From Pararhizobium_B sp963760965 (lineage in GTDB: Bacteria; Pseudomonadota; Alphaproteobacteria; Rhizobiales; Rhizobiaceae), in contig CAVXEW010000002.1 in the NCBI GenBank assembly GCA_963760965.1, forward strand, positions 310,001 through 374,000: a stretch of 64,000 bases of DNA, given 5' to 3'. The notes under the pieces were generated by a model, which was not told the origin of the DNA, ran no database searches, and was given only the letters and a program-made list of their open reading frames with translations. Both the position numbers and the translations under genes were made by a program. Shown piece after piece: positions 26,083 to 35,215 of this stretch (position 1 is its first letter; each line of letters opens with the position of its first letter).

Positions 26083-26793
26083 ATGAACCCGCAAACGCGC
26101 GAAAAACTGATGGGGGTATCCGCCGCAACCCTGTGCACCGCGCTCTATCGGCGCGGGCTCAGGAACCAGTTCATCCAGGATGTGAGGCCGGTCAGCCCGA
26201 AGGGCCGCAACATGGTCGGGCCGGCCTACACGCTGCGCTACATCCCCGCGCGCGAGGACCTGAACGGACTCGAGGTCTTCCGGAACCCCGATCATCCGCA
26301 GCGTGCCGGCGTCGAGCGGTGCCCCGAAGGCTGCGTCATGGTCATGGACAGCCGCAACAATCCCCGCGCGGCTTCCGCCGGCTCGATCCTCGTCACGCGG
26401 CTGATGGTGCGGGGCGTCGCCGGTGTCGTCACGGATGGCGGCTTTCGCGACAGTCCCGAGATCGGGGAGCTCGACATTCCCGCCTATCACAACCGGCCTT
26501 CGGCGCCGACCAATCTGACGCTGCACCAGGCCCTCGACCTCGAGGTGCCGATCGGCTGCGGCGACGTGCCGGTATTCCCGGGCGACATCGTCGTCGGCGA
26601 CGACGAGGGGGTGGTGGTCATTCCGGCGCACCTCGCCGATGAAATCGCGGACGAGGCTGTGGAGATGACCGCCTACGAGGATTTCGTCACCGAGGAGGTA
26701 CGCAAGGGGCGCAGCATCATCGGCCTCTATCCTGCGACGCAGGAGCAGTCGCGGGAGGACTTCGCGCGGTGGCGCGCCGCAAAGGGCCGGTAG
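26083..26793 (+). CDS. RraA-family protein (HMG/CHA aldolase-like)
   Basis: A 236-residue protein of the RraA/4-hydroxy-4-methyl-2-oxoglutarate aldolase superfamily. Conserved blocks are VSAATLCTALYRRGLRNQF, GVVTDGGFRDSPEI (the phosphate/oxyanion loop and acidic metal ligands) and GDIVVGDDEGVVVIP. Although often named ribonuclease-activity regulator, in catabolic clusters such proteins are usually metal-dependent aldolases or decarboxylases for 2-oxo acids. Position between a dehydratase and a DapA-like gene supports the enzyme role. GGGAGG precedes the start. Confidence 0.8.
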   Translation: MNPQTREKLMGVSAATLCTALYRRGLRNQFIQDVRPVSPKGRNMVGPAYTLRYIPAREDLNGLEVFRNPDHPQRAGVERCPEGCVMVMDSRNNPRAASAGSILVTRLMVRGVAGVVTDGGFRDSPEIGELDIPAYHNRPSAPTNLTLHQALDLEVPIGCGDVPVFPGDIVVGDDEGVVVIPAHLADEIADEAVEMTAYEDFVTEEVRKGRSIIGLYPATQEQSREDFARWRAAKGR

Positions 26794-26829
26794 GACCGGC
26801 AGGGAACCAGGATTGCGAGCGGAACGAAA

Positions 26830-27750
26830 ATGGCAATATCGAAAGAAGAATTGCGACGGGCGCTGACCGGCATTTCCGGTATCCTGGTGACCCCGTTCAC
26901 CGCCGACGACACGCTGGCGCCGGGCAGGCAGGCGCCAATCGTGGAGCGGGCGATAGCGGCCGGCGTTCACGTCCTCGTCGCAAACGGCAACACGGGCGAG
27001 TTCTACGGCCTGACCATGGGCGAGGCGGAAACCATGGTGAGGGCGGCCGCCGGGCACGTAGCAGGCCGCGTGCCGCTTCTGGCCGGCGTCGGGCGCAGTG
27101 TCGGCGACGCATGCCGCCTTGCGAAGACCTCCGCAGCGGCTGGCGCCGATGCGCTCATGGTCCATCAGCCGCCCGACCCCTTCGCCGCCCCGCGTGGCGT
27201 CGTCGATTATGTCCGGCGCGTCGCGAAAGCCGCCGAGGGACTACCGATCGTGCTCTACCTGCGCAACGATTCGATCGGCGTGACCGCGATCCGCGACCTC
27301 TGCGCGATCGAAGGCGTCATCGGCGTCAAATGGGCCACGCCGAACCCGTTGAAGCTTTCCGAAGCGATCCGCGCTGCCGATCCGGAGATCGTCTGGGTCG
27401 GCGGGCTGGCCGAGGTCTGGGCGCCACCGCTCTACGCCGTCGGCGCGCGCGGCTTCACCTCCGGACTGATCAACGTCTGGCCCGAGCGATCGGTCGCGAT
27501 CCATCGCGCCCTCGAGGCCGGCGACTACGCCGAGGCAGGCCGCCTCATCTCGGAGATGCAGATCTTCGAAAGTGTCCGCGCCGAGGAATTGCACGGCACG
27601 AATGTCACCGGCGTGAAGGCTGCCCTGCAGCTTCTCGGCCATGACTGCGGCCACGCCCGTCCCCCTTCCGCCTGGCCACTCACAGAGGCCCAGCTGGAAC
27701 AACTCGCCGAATTCGTCGCCACGCATCGATTGCCGAGGATCGCCGGTTGA
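26830..27750 (+). CDS. DHDPS/NAL-family aldolase or dehydratase (DapA-like)
   Basis: A 306-residue class I aldolase-superfamily enzyme. The Schiff-base lysine is K167 in GVIGVKWATPN and the catalytic tyrosine Y143 in PIVLYLRND. ANGNTGEFYGLT contains the carboxylate-binding turn of the family. The sequence differs from the lysine-biosynthetic DapA and is closer to catabolic members such as keto-deoxy-sugar-acid dehydratases and aldolases. It ends the three-gene sugar-acid operon begun at 24321. Confidence 0.82.
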   Translation: MAISKEELRRALTGISGILVTPFTADDTLAPGRQAPIVERAIAAGVHVLVANGNTGEFYGLTMGEAETMVRAAAGHVAGRVPLLAGVGRSVGDACRLAKTSAAAGADALMVHQPPDPFAAPRGVVDYVRRVAKAAEGLPIVLYLRNDSIGVTAIRDLCAIEGVIGVKWATPNPLKLSEAIRAADPEIVWVGGLAEVWAPPLYAVGARGFTSGLINVWPERSVAIHRALEAGDYAEAGRLISEMQIFESVRAEELHGTNVTGVKAALQLLGHDCGHARPPSAWPLTEAQLEQLAEFVATHRLPRIAG

Positions 27751-27811
27751 CGCCCTTTGCGCAGGCGACAAAGGCGTTCCTGGCCGACGAGCGAACGACA
27801 CTGAACGGATT

Positions 27812-27886
27812 TGGAGCGGGTGATCGGGATCGAACCGACGACATCAAGCTTGGGAAGCTTGCGTTCTACCACTGAACTACACCCGC
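27812..27886 (-). tRNA. tRNA-Gly (CCC)
   Basis: The 75-base minus-strand sequence folds as a full cloverleaf: acceptor GCGGGTG/CACCCGC, D arm, anticodon stem CAAGC/GCTTG with loop TTCCCAA (anticodon CCC), T arm GTCGG-TTCGATC-CCGAT, and an encoded CCA end. Confidence 0.95.
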
Positions 27887-27898
27887 GCCGCGCTCGAA

Positions 27899-27927
27899 TC
27901 CCTAGCGAAACCGGGCTTTTGTGGCAA
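27899..27927 (-). promoter_or_regulatory. Promoter of tRNA-Gly
   Basis: On the minus strand TTGCCA (27927-27922), a 17-base spacer and TAGGGA (27904-27899) end 12 bases before the tRNA 5' end. The spacing is that of a sigma-70 promoter, although the tRNA start is close. Confidence 0.45.
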
Positions 27928-28111
27928 GCGGGAAATTGCCGAGAACAGCGGGGAAGCGGAACAAACGGCGCACGGGCGTTGCCGGGGGGCGGTGGAATCC
28001 GGGCACGGAGCGCCGAGGCATCGAAAGAAGTGCGTGAAGCGTGGCTGGCGCGGTCCGATACGGCCGAGGCGCATGGCTTGAGGCCTCCCGGCTTCGTGGA
28101 TCAAGTGAACC

Positions 28112-29203
28112 CTAGCGAAAGTGCTTCGAAAGCTTCAGGCCCTGCGCCTGGTAGTTCGAGCCGAGATCGCTGCCGTAGAGCGCTGCGGGGCGCTCCAGCA
28201 TGTGCTCGTAGACCAGCCGGCCGACGATCTGGCCGTGATCGAGGATGAAGGGCACCTCGTGGCTGCGGACCTCGAGAACCGCGCGACTGCCGGTTCCGCC
28301 GGCGCCGGAATGGCCGAATCCCGGATCGAAGAAGCCGGCGTAGTGGACCCGGAACTCGCCGACGAGCGGATCGAACGGGGTCATCTCGGCCGCATAGAGC
28401 GGCGGCACGTGAACGGCCTCCCGGGAGACAAGGATGTAGAACTCGTCCGGATCCAGGATCAGGTCGGCGTTGCCGCGATTGTAGATGGGTTCCCAGAAAT
28501 CGAAGACGTCGTGGGCCGCCTTGCGGTCGACGTCGATGACTGCGGTATGATGCTTTCCGCGATATCCGACGAGACGTTCGCTCCCCGCGCCCTGCAGGTC
28601 GATCGACAAGGCGATGCCGCCGCCAGAGACGTTCACGCTGTCGGCGGCGACCAGAGTCTCGACAGCATGCAGCGCTGCCAGTTCCGCCTCGCCGAGGACA
28701 GCGTTTCCGACGCGGAAGCGGATTTGCGAGAGGCGGGAGCCGGAACGCACGATGATCGGAAACGTGCGCGGGCTGACCTCGAGGTAGAGAGGGCCCCGAT
28801 AGCCGGCCGCAATCTTGTCGAACTCGTGGCCGTGATCGGTCATGACGCGAGTGAAGATGTCGAGGCGGCCGGTGGAACTCTTCGGGTTGGCGGAGGCCGA
28901 CACGTCGGCCGGTAGCGCGAGGCTTTCCATGAGCGGCACGATATAGACGCAGCCCGTCTCGAGAACCGCTCCCTGGGCAAGGTCGATCTCGTGCAGCTTC
29001 AGCCGGTCCAGCTTGTCCTTCACGGCATGGTTCGGCCCCGGCAGGAAGCTGGCGCGAACGCGATATGCGACCGGCCCGAGGCGAAGGTCGAGGCTCGCCG
29101 GCTGGACCTGGTCGAGGTCGAGCGGGCGCACGCTCTTCAGCGCCCCGCTCTCGAACAAGGCGGCAATCGCCCGATCGGCAAGTATGCCCGTCTGTCGCGC
29201 CAT
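28112..29203 (-). CDS. dcd: 2'-deoxycytidine 5'-triphosphate deaminase (two-domain form)
   Basis: A 363-residue enzyme that deaminates dCTP to dUTP for thymidylate synthesis. The length is about twice that of the E. coli type, as in the alphaproteobacterial two-domain family. Visible motifs are VQPASLDLRLGPVAYRVRASF, the SSTGRLDIFTRVM block with the conserved SS-x-R of dCTP deaminases, GYRGPLYLEVSPRTFPI, and a second-half copy around YAGFFDPGFGH and VLEVRSHEVPFILDHGQ. The start at 29203 has GGAAGGGGACC before it. It is divergent from metZ. Confidence 0.88.
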   Translation of the reverse strand: MARQTGILADRAIAALFESGALKSVRPLDLDQVQPASLDLRLGPVAYRVRASFLPGPNHAVKDKLDRLKLHEIDLAQGAVLETGCVYIVPLMESLALPADVSASANPKSSTGRLDIFTRVMTDHGHEFDKIAAGYRGPLYLEVSPRTFPIIVRSGSRLSQIRFRVGNAVLGEAELAALHAVETLVAADSVNVSGGGIALSIDLQGAGSERLVGYRGKHHTAVIDVDRKAAHDVFDFWEPIYNRGNADLILDPDEFYILVSREAVHVPPLYAAEMTPFDPLVGEFRVHYAGFFDPGFGHSGAGGTGSRAVLEVRSHEVPFILDHGQIVGRLVYEHMLERPAALYGSDLGSNYQAQGLKLSKHFR

Positions 29204-29245
29204 GGTCCCCTTCCGCTGGGGCCCATCCATTGCAGTCCCGCGGAA

Positions 29246-29274
29246 TTGACGCAAGCCGCGCGACGGTCTAAAGG
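29246..29274 (+). promoter_or_regulatory. Promoter of the SAM-II/metZ transcript
   Basis: TTGACG (29246-29251), 17 bases, then TAAAGG (29269-29274). The predicted transcript would begin a few bases before the riboswitch at 29283, leaving almost no extra 5' leader. Confidence 0.55.
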
Positions 29275-29282
29275 AGCCTTAT

Positions 29283-29339
29283 CCCGTGGTGATTTGGCCG
29301 GTCGGCTTGCAGCCACGTTAAAGAAGTCGCTAAAAGGCC
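29283..29339 (+). promoter_or_regulatory. SAM-II riboswitch
   Basis: The leader of metZ carries the SAM-II (metA-type) aptamer. The P1 stem GTGG (29286-29289) pairs with CCAC (29313-29316). The conserved TGATTTG loop follows P1, then CTTGCAGCCACGTTAAA and the 3' element GTCGCTAAAAGGCC. GGCC in the loop can pair with GGCC at 29336-29339 to make the H-type pseudoknot. SAM-II elements are known before methionine genes in alphaproteobacteria and turn expression down when S-adenosylmethionine is plentiful. Confidence 0.9.
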
Positions 29340-29347
29340 GGGTGCAA

Positions 29348-29377
29348 ACCGGCCAGCGATTTCGCGGCCGGTTTTTT
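29348..29377 (+). terminator. Intrinsic terminator in the metZ leader (riboswitch expression platform)
   Basis: ACCGGCC at 29348-29354 pairs with GGCCGGT at 29366-29372 across an inner GCGA/TCGC stem, and the right arm runs into six T residues (29372-29377). The left arm can instead pair with GGCCGG at 29336-29341, which includes the last bases of the SAM-II pseudoknot. Ligand binding would hide that competitor and favour termination 15 bases before the metZ start. Confidence 0.75.
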
Positions 29378-29391
29378 CGTGTTCGAAAGCG

Positions 29392-30606
29392 ATGACGATG
29401 ACAAAGACGAACTCCTGGCGCCCCGCCACACAACTTGTTCACGGGGGAACGACGCGCTCCAGCCACGGCGAGACTTCCGAGGCGATCTTCCTCACCCAGG
29501 GGTTCGTCTACGAGAACTCGGAGGCGGCCGAGCGCCGATTCAAGGGTGAGGACCAGGGCTTCATCTACTCGCGCTACGCGAACCCCACGACGGACATGTT
29601 CGAAAAACGCATGTGCATGCTCGAGGGGGCCGAAGACGCCCGCGCCACGGCATCGGGCATGGCAGCCGTGTCATCCGCGCTGCTTTGCCAGGTCCAGGCC
29701 GGCGACCACGTCGTCGCCGCTCGCGCGCTCTTCGGCTCGTGCCGCTGGGTCGTGGAGAAGCTCCTCCCGAGATACGGCGTCGAGACGACGCTCGTCGACG
29801 GGCGCGACCCCGGCGAATGGGAAAGGGCGGTCAGGCCCAACACCAGGGTCTTCTTCCTCGAAAGCCCGACCAATCCCACGCTGGAAGTGATCGACATCGC
29901 CGCAGTGGCGAAGCTCGCGAAATCCGTGGGCGCAAGGCTGGTCGTCGACAACGTCTTCGCCACGCCGCTCCTGCAGAAGCCGCTCGAGCTCGGCGCCGAC
30001 ATCGTCGTCTATTCCGCCACGAAGCACATCGACGGACAGGGACGCTGCCTGGGCGGCGTCATTCTGTCCGACAAGGAATGGATCGACGGAAGCCTCCACG
30101 ACTTTTTCCGCCATACCGGGCCCTCGATGTCGCCGTTCAATGCCTGGACGCTGCTCAAGGGCCTGGAGACGCTGCCGCTTCGCGTGCGACAGCAGACCGG
30201 AAACGCTGCCCGCATCGCCGACTTCCTGGCGGACCACCCGAAGGTCTCGCGCGTGATCTATCCGGGTCGCAAGGACCATCCGCAGGCCGAAACCATCGCC
30301 CGGCAGATGAAAGGCGGATCGACCCTCGTCGCCTTCGAGGTCGCCGGCGGGAAGACCGGAGCATTCGCCTTCCAGGATGCACTCGAGCTTGTCAGCATCT
30401 CCAACAATCTCGGCGATGCGAAGAGCCTCGTCACCCATCCGGCCACGACCACGCACAAGAACCTCGCCGAGGAGGCTCGCGCGGAGCTCGGCATCACGGA
30501 CGGGACGCTGCGCCTTTCGGCCGGAATCGAGGACGTCGACGACCTGATCGAGGATCTCGACCGGGCGCTTGCTGCCGTCAGTCGGCAGGCGCGCGCATCG
30601 TCGTGA
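29392..30606 (+). CDS. metZ: O-succinylhomoserine sulfhydrylase
   Basis: A 404-residue PLP enzyme of the Cys/Met metabolism family making homocysteine from O-succinyl- (or O-acetyl-) homoserine and sulfide. The PLP lysine is K211 in VVYSATKHIDGQGR. Other family marks are GFIYSRYANPTTDMFEKR, LESPTNPTLEV and the C-terminal LRLSAGIEDVDDLIEDL. SAM-II control supports the methionine role. The ribosome site is weak, and ATGACGATG offers two starts. Its 3' end overlaps the convergent CDP-alcohol phosphatidyltransferase by 29 bases. Confidence 0.92.
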   Translation: MTMTKTNSWRPATQLVHGGTTRSSHGETSEAIFLTQGFVYENSEAAERRFKGEDQGFIYSRYANPTTDMFEKRMCMLEGAEDARATASGMAAVSSALLCQVQAGDHVVAARALFGSCRWVVEKLLPRYGVETTLVDGRDPGEWERAVRPNTRVFFLESPTNPTLEVIDIAAVAKLAKSVGARLVVDNVFATPLLQKPLELGADIVVYSATKHIDGQGRCLGGVILSDKEWIDGSLHDFFRHTGPSMSPFNAWTLLKGLETLPLRVRQQTGNAARIADFLADHPKVSRVIYPGRKDHPQAETIARQMKGGSTLVAFEVAGGKTGAFAFQDALELVSISNNLGDAKSLVTHPATTTHKNLAEEARAELGITDGTLRLSAGIEDVDDLIEDLDRALAAVSRQARASS

Positions 30607-31204
30607 ACGTCCGCCCGGCGAGGACGATGCGCGAAAGCGCCGTATAGAGGCAGAGCCCGGCGAAGATCCATGCAATCGCCGGGAAATGCCGCGGAAAGAG
30701 ACAGAAGGCGCCAAAGGCCAGATAAGTCTCCGTCGCCTCGGCAAGTCCCGTCGTAAAATAGAGCGATTTGGCGCCCCTGGCTTCGGTGCGCATGCGGTGC
30801 TGGCGGGCGACGGCAGCGTAGGCGAGAAAGCTGGCGCCGTTGGCGTAGAACGAGAAGAGAAGCACGGCGCCCGCGAGGCCATTGGCGGCGGGGTCCGCGA
30901 AGACGAAGCCGAGCGGAACGGCGCCGTAGAAGACGAAATCCAGCACGATGTCGAGGTATCCGCCGAATTCCGTCGGGCGGGTCGCCCTCGCGACTGCGCC
31001 GTCAAGGCCGTCGCCGACCCGGCTGGCTGCGATCAACGCCAGGCCCGCCCCGAACAGGCCCGCGCCGATCGCCGCGGCGCCGGCCAGCCCTGCGAGGCAG
31101 GCGAACACCGTGATCTGGTTGGCGGTTACGCCGGCTCCGGCGAGAACCATTCCCGCCCTGGCGAGCAAAGGGTCAACCAGTCTTCGTGCGACGCCATCGA
31201 GCAT
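30578..31204 (-). CDS. CDP-alcohol phosphatidyltransferase family protein
   Basis: A 208-residue membrane enzyme with about six helices. The complete catalytic signature D-x2-DG-x2-AR-x8-G-x3-D-x3-D runs from D65 to D89 (RVGDGLDGAVARATRP to YLDIVLD), so it should be an active transferase moving a phosphatidyl or related group from a CDP-alcohol. The acceptor is not evident; it is neither an obvious PgsA nor PssA by sequence. It is convergent with metZ and overlaps its last 29 bases. Confidence 0.85.
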   Translation of the reverse strand: MLDGVARRLVDPLLARAGMVLAGAGVTANQITVFACLAGLAGAAAIGAGLFGAGLALIAASRVGDGLDGAVARATRPTEFGGYLDIVLDFVFYGAVPLGFVFADPAANGLAGAVLLFSFYANGASFLAYAAVARQHRMRTEARGAKSLYFTTGLAEATETYLAFGAFCLFPRHFPAIAWIFAGLCLYTALSRIVLAGRTFTTMRAPAD

Positions 31205-31389
31205 TATCTTGATCCGATTGCAGCAGGCCTGCCTCTAGACCGAAACGGGCCGGGCGTCATCTGCTCGCGGTTCACGGTGCCTCACATTAAGGTTAGTTGC
31301 GGTCGCGACTGCGAAGCCGGCGAAAGTCGTGTATATACTGCGTTGACGGCCGGCGGGCCCGAGGAACAAGCGAAGGGAAAGCCACTTTC

Positions 31390-31782
31390 ATGTACCGCGC
31401 GGTGACCCGGGATATCGAGGTCGTGGTCGAACCCTTCTATCTCGACGAGCAGTCCGACCCCGACGACGCGCGCTACGTCTGGGGATACCGCGTCGTTATC
31501 GTCAACCAGTCGGACATCACCGTCCGGCTCCTGACGCGATACTGGCATATTACCGACGAGAACGGCCTCGTCGACGAGGTCTCCGGTCCCGGCGTCGTCG
31601 GAGAACAGCCGGTCCTGGAGCCGGGTGATTCCTACGAGTACACCTCCGGCTGCCCGCTCGACACCCCTTCCGGCGTCATGCACGGGCACTACTCGATGGA
31701 AGGCGAGAACGGCGAGATATTCAGGGTCGAAATTCCCGCCTTCTCTCTGGACCTGCCAGGCATGATGCGCACGCTGAACTAG
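31390..31782 (+). CDS. apaG: ApaG-family protein
   Basis: A 130-residue single-domain fibronectin-like protein. YVWGYRVVIVNQSDITVRLLTRYWHITD and the block EYTSGCPLDTPSGVMHGHYSM are diagnostic of ApaG (DUF525). The family name derives from genetic links to cobalt resistance/magnesium efflux and to ApaH; the biochemical role is not settled. The start at 31390 gives the normal family length, and the upstream AAGCGAAGGGAAAG can act as ribosome site. It is convergent with hslO with a 12-base gap. Confidence 0.92.
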   Translation: MYRAVTRDIEVVVEPFYLDEQSDPDDARYVWGYRVVIVNQSDITVRLLTRYWHITDENGLVDEVSGPGVVGEQPVLEPGDSYEYTSGCPLDTPSGVMHGHYSMEGENGEIFRVEIPAFSLDLPGMMRTLN

Positions 31783-31794
31783 GGAGCCGCGCCC

Positions 31795-32796
31795 CTAGTC
31801 CTTCGCGTCTTCCCCGACTTCCGCCGGCAGAAACTGGTATTCCGTCGAGCAGAACTCGCAGGTCACGGCAATGCGGCCGTCCTCGGTGCTTTCCTCGATC
31901 TCCTCGGCACTGAAGTTGTCGAGCACGGCCTTGATCTTTTCGCGCGAGCAGGAACACTTGTCGACCACAGGCACGGGATCGAATACCCGCACGCCGCGCT
32001 CGTGGAAAAGGCGATAGAGCAGGCGCTCCGAGCCGACCTGCGGATCCGTCAGTTCGTCCGTGTCGATCGTGTCGACCAGCATCTTTGCCTCGACCCAGAG
32101 ATCGTCCTCGTCGAATTCGGGCAGATCGGCATCGTCCGGCACGTCGCCCCCCGGCAGGTCGCCCTGTCGCATGCGCTCCGGCGCTTCCGGCAGGAACTGG
32201 ACCACCAGCCCGCCGGCCCGCCAGTGATGCTCCGCACCATTCGTACCGCGCTCGTAGAGCTCGGCGACCCCGAGACGCACCTTGGTCGGGATCTGTTCCG
32301 ACTGGCGGAAATAAGCCGTCGCGATTTCCTCCAGCGAAGCGCCGTCGAGCTCTACGATGCCCTGGTAGCGCTGCATGTAGGGACCCTGGTCGATGGTGAA
32401 GGCAAGTATGCCCTTGCCGAGAAGATCCTGCGGTTCCAGGCGGTTCGCGGCGACCGCTTCCGCAAGCCTCCTCTCGTCGAAGCGGGCATAGGCGCGCACG
32501 GAGTCGGGCGAGGCGAAGTCGGCGACCAGCAGGTCGACGGGGCCGTCGGTCTGGGTCTGGACGATGAGCTTGCCCTCGAACTTCAGCGAGGTACCGAGCA
32601 GCACCGTCAGAACGATGGTCTCGGCGAGAAGCCGCGCGACGGGCTCGGGGTAGTCGTGGCGACCGAGGATCGTGTCAAGCATTCCGCCGAGCTGTACGGC
32701 ACGCCCGCGGGCATCCAGACCCTCGATCTGGAAGGGAACAACATGGTCGTCACCGGCGAAATCGAATTCGCCGAGCTTGGCTGCAGTCTCGGACAT
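31795..32796 (-). CDS. hslO: Redox-regulated chaperone Hsp33
   Basis: A 333-residue cytoplasmic holdase activated by oxidation. The zinc-binding cysteines are present as CSC in VDKCSCSREK and CEFC in VTCEFCSTEYQF, the switch that releases zinc on oxidation. The N-terminal chaperone domain includes LAETIVLTVLLGTSLKFEGKL. The start at 32796 (MSETAAKLG) was preferred to an upstream in-frame ATG because it gives the usual N-terminus. It precedes argD-argF on the same strand, in line with related chromosomes where these genes are adjacent. Confidence 0.92.
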   Translation of the reverse strand: MSETAAKLGEFDFAGDDHVVPFQIEGLDARGRAVQLGGMLDTILGRHDYPEPVARLLAETIVLTVLLGTSLKFEGKLIVQTQTDGPVDLLVADFASPDSVRAYARFDERRLAEAVAANRLEPQDLLGKGILAFTIDQGPYMQRYQGIVELDGASLEEIATAYFRQSEQIPTKVRLGVAELYERGTNGAEHHWRAGGLVVQFLPEAPERMRQGDLPGGDVPDDADLPEFDEDDLWVEAKMLVDTIDTDELTDPQVGSERLLYRLFHERGVRVFDPVPVVDKCSCSREKIKAVLDNFSAEEIEESTEDGRIAVTCEFCSTEYQFLPAEVGEDAKD

Positions 32797-32979
32797 CGGG
32801 CTACTCCGCAAAGCTGCAGCGACGCGGCCTCCCGGCGGTCCAGGCCCTGGGGGCGCCACTGCAGCTGTCAAAATGGGCGGTCGGGCCCCGCACGGTCAAC
32901 AGGCGGGCGGTCGAAGACCGGCCTGCGGATCTTCCGGCCCCTGCAGCGCCGCAGGGTTCCGACCTGGCGGACCGTGAGG

Positions 32980-33907
32980 TCATGCGGCGCCGAAGCACCA
33001 AGTAAGTACTGCCTTCTGTGCATGCAAGCGGTTCTCCGCCTCGTCGAAGACGACGGATTGCGGACCGTCGATCACTTCGTCCGTGACTTCCTCGCCGCGG
33101 TGAGCGGGCAGGCAATGCATGAAGAGAGCATCCGGCGCGGCCTTCTTCATGAGCGCTTCATTTACCTGGTAGGGCTTGAAGACGTTGTGGCCTCGCGCCC
33201 TGTGCTCCTGGTTCATGGAGATCCACGTGTCGGTGACGACGCAGTCGGCGCCAGCAACCGCCGCCTCCGGATCCTTCGTCAGCAGGACCTCGCCGCCGTT
33301 GCTGCGCGCCCAGTCGATGAAGCGCGCGTTCGGTTCGGAGCCCTCGGGCACGGCAATGTTCATCCTGTAGCCGAAACGTGCAGAGCCCTCGATCAGGGAA
33401 TGCAGGACATTGTTGCCGTCGCCGGTCCAGGCGATCGTCTTCCCTGCAACGGGACCGCGATGCTCCTCGAAGGTCATTATGTCCGCCATGGTCTGGCAGG
33501 GGTGCGTATCGTCCGTCAGGCCGTTGATCACCGGCACGGTGGCGTGCTCCGCCAGTTCGAGGAGACGCTCGTGCTCAAGGGTCCGGATCATGATGGCATC
33601 GACATAGCGCGACAGGACCTTGGCCGTGTCTGCGATCGTTTCCGCGCGGCCGAGCTGCATTTCGGTGCCCGAAAGGAACAGCGTCTCGCCGCCGAGCTGG
33701 CGCATGCCGACGTCGAAGGACACCCGCGTGCGCGTCGAGGGCTTCTCGAAGATCATCGCAAGCACCTTGCCGGAGAGAGGCCTGTCCGCCGTGCCGTCCC
33801 TCGTGGCGATCTTGCGGCTGCGCGCAGAACTCCATCATGGCGCGCAGGTCGGCGGCCGAGACTGCCGACAGATCGAGGAAGTGACGTGGTTCGCCCTGGC
33901 TTGCCAT
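32980..33907 (-). pseudogene. argF: Ornithine carbamoyltransferase, frameshifted
   Basis: The protein would make citrulline from ornithine and carbamoyl phosphate. The carbamoyl-phosphate motif FEKPSTRTRVSFDVG, DDTHPCQTMAD and the ornithine-site HCLPAHRGEEV are all present. The first ~30 codons (MASQGEPRHFLDLSAVSAADLRAMMEFC) are in one frame and the rest, from RSRKIATRDGTADRPLSGKV, in another. One extra base lies near 33815-33827 in a CG-rich run. Without it the product would be about 308 residues, as expected. Either a sequencing indel or a recent inactivation. It lies 15 bases after argD in the same direction. Confidence 0.88.
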
Positions 33908-33922
33908 TCTAGTGTTCCTTCG

Positions 33923-35122
33923 TCAGGCCGGTTTCGAGTGTTGCGCTTCGGCGAGAGCGCGCGCGGCGCGGCCGATCCGCGCCAGGCCCTCGCGCGCCTC
34001 TTCGGCCGTCACCGTCAGCGGGGGCAGCAGCCTGACGACGTTGTCGCCGGCAGGGATTGCGAGCAGGTGCTCTTCGCGCATGGCGCCGACGAGCTCGGAG
34101 TTGGCACAAGCGCACCTGATGCCGAGCATCAGCCCCTCGCCCCGAATCTCCTCGATGACTTCCGGGAACTCGTCCTTCAGCGCCGCAAGGCCCTGGCGGA
34201 CGACAAGCGCGATATCTCGTACGTGATCGAGGAAACCGTCATCGAGCACGACGTCGAGCACGGCGTTGCCGACGGCCATGGCGAGAGGATTGCCGCCGAA
34301 GGTGGTGCCGTGCGTCCCGGGCACCATGCCGGAGGCAGCCTCCGCAGTCGCCAGGCAGGCACCCATCGGGAAGCCTCCGCCGATACCCTTGGCGATCGCC
34401 ATGATGTCGGGCGTAACCCCCGCCCATTCGTGCGCGAACAACCTGCCGGTGCGGCCGACGCCCGTCTGGACCTCGTCGAGCACGAGCAGGATCCCCTCCT
34501 CGTCGCAAAGTTCTCGAAGCCACTTCATCTCCTCCAGGGGAACCGGGCGAATTCCGCCCTCGCCCTGGATCGGCTCGATGAGGATCGCCGCGGTCTCGCC
34601 GGTGATCGCCTCCCGAAGCGCCTTGCGGTCGCCGAAGGGGACCTGGGTGAAACCGGGAGATTTCGGGCCGAAGCCCTCCAGATATTTCTGCTGGCCGCCA
34701 GCCGCAATCGTCGCGAGCGTGCGCCCGTGGAAGGCGCCTTCGAAGGTGACGATGTCGATCCTCTCGGGTGCCTGCCTCGAATAGTGATAGCGCCTCGCCG
34801 TCTTGATCGCGGCTTCAAGCGCCTCCGCACCGGAATTGGTGAAGAACACCTTGTCGGCGAACGTCGCCCGGGTCAGCCGTTCTCCGAGCCGGGACTGGCC
34901 GGGGATCTCATAGAGGTTCGACAGGTGCCAGACCTTGTCGGCCTGTTCCTTGAGCGCCCGGACGAGGTGCGGATGGGCGTGTCCCAGGGAGTTCACCGCG
35001 ATGCCGGCACCGAAGTCGAGATAGCGCTCGCCGCTCTCCGTCATCAGCCAGACGCCCTCGCCGCGCTCGAACCTGAGGGGGGTGCGCGCATAGGTTTCGA
35101 AGAGCGGCGAAGCGGTTGCCAT
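33923..35122 (-). CDS. argD: Acetylornithine aminotransferase
   Basis: A 399-residue PLP enzyme of class III aminotransferases. FTNSGAEALEAAIKTARRYHY, the LLVLDEVQTGVGRTG aspartate-containing block and the PLP lysine in MAIAKGIGGGFPMGA are intact. It converts N-acetylglutamate semialdehyde to N-acetylornithine and may also use succinyldiaminopimelate substrates. GGGAG before the start at 35122 decided against an upstream ATG. It forms an operon with argF. A promoter (35242-35270) and a hairpin (35216-35232) precede it. Confidence 0.9.
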   Translation of the reverse strand: MATASPLFETYARTPLRFERGEGVWLMTESGERYLDFGAGIAVNSLGHAHPHLVRALKEQADKVWHLSNLYEIPGQSRLGERLTRATFADKVFFTNSGAEALEAAIKTARRYHYSRQAPERIDIVTFEGAFHGRTLATIAAGGQQKYLEGFGPKSPGFTQVPFGDRKALREAITGETAAILIEPIQGEGGIRPVPLEEMKWLRELCDEEGILLVLDEVQTGVGRTGRLFAHEWAGVTPDIMAIAKGIGGGFPMGACLATAEAASGMVPGTHGTTFGGNPLAMAVGNAVLDVVLDDGFLDHVRDIALVVRQGLAALKDEFPEVIEEIRGEGLMLGIRCACANSELVGAMREEHLLAIPAGDNVVRLLPPLTVTAEEAREGLARIGRAARALAEAQHSKPA

Positions 35123-35215
35123 GATCCAACTCCCTGGCGGGCCGGCCCCCGCTTCACGCAAAGGACCGGAATTCCCGTCTGACGGCGGCCTGTTGAAGGT
35201 CCAGAAAACTAAAAT

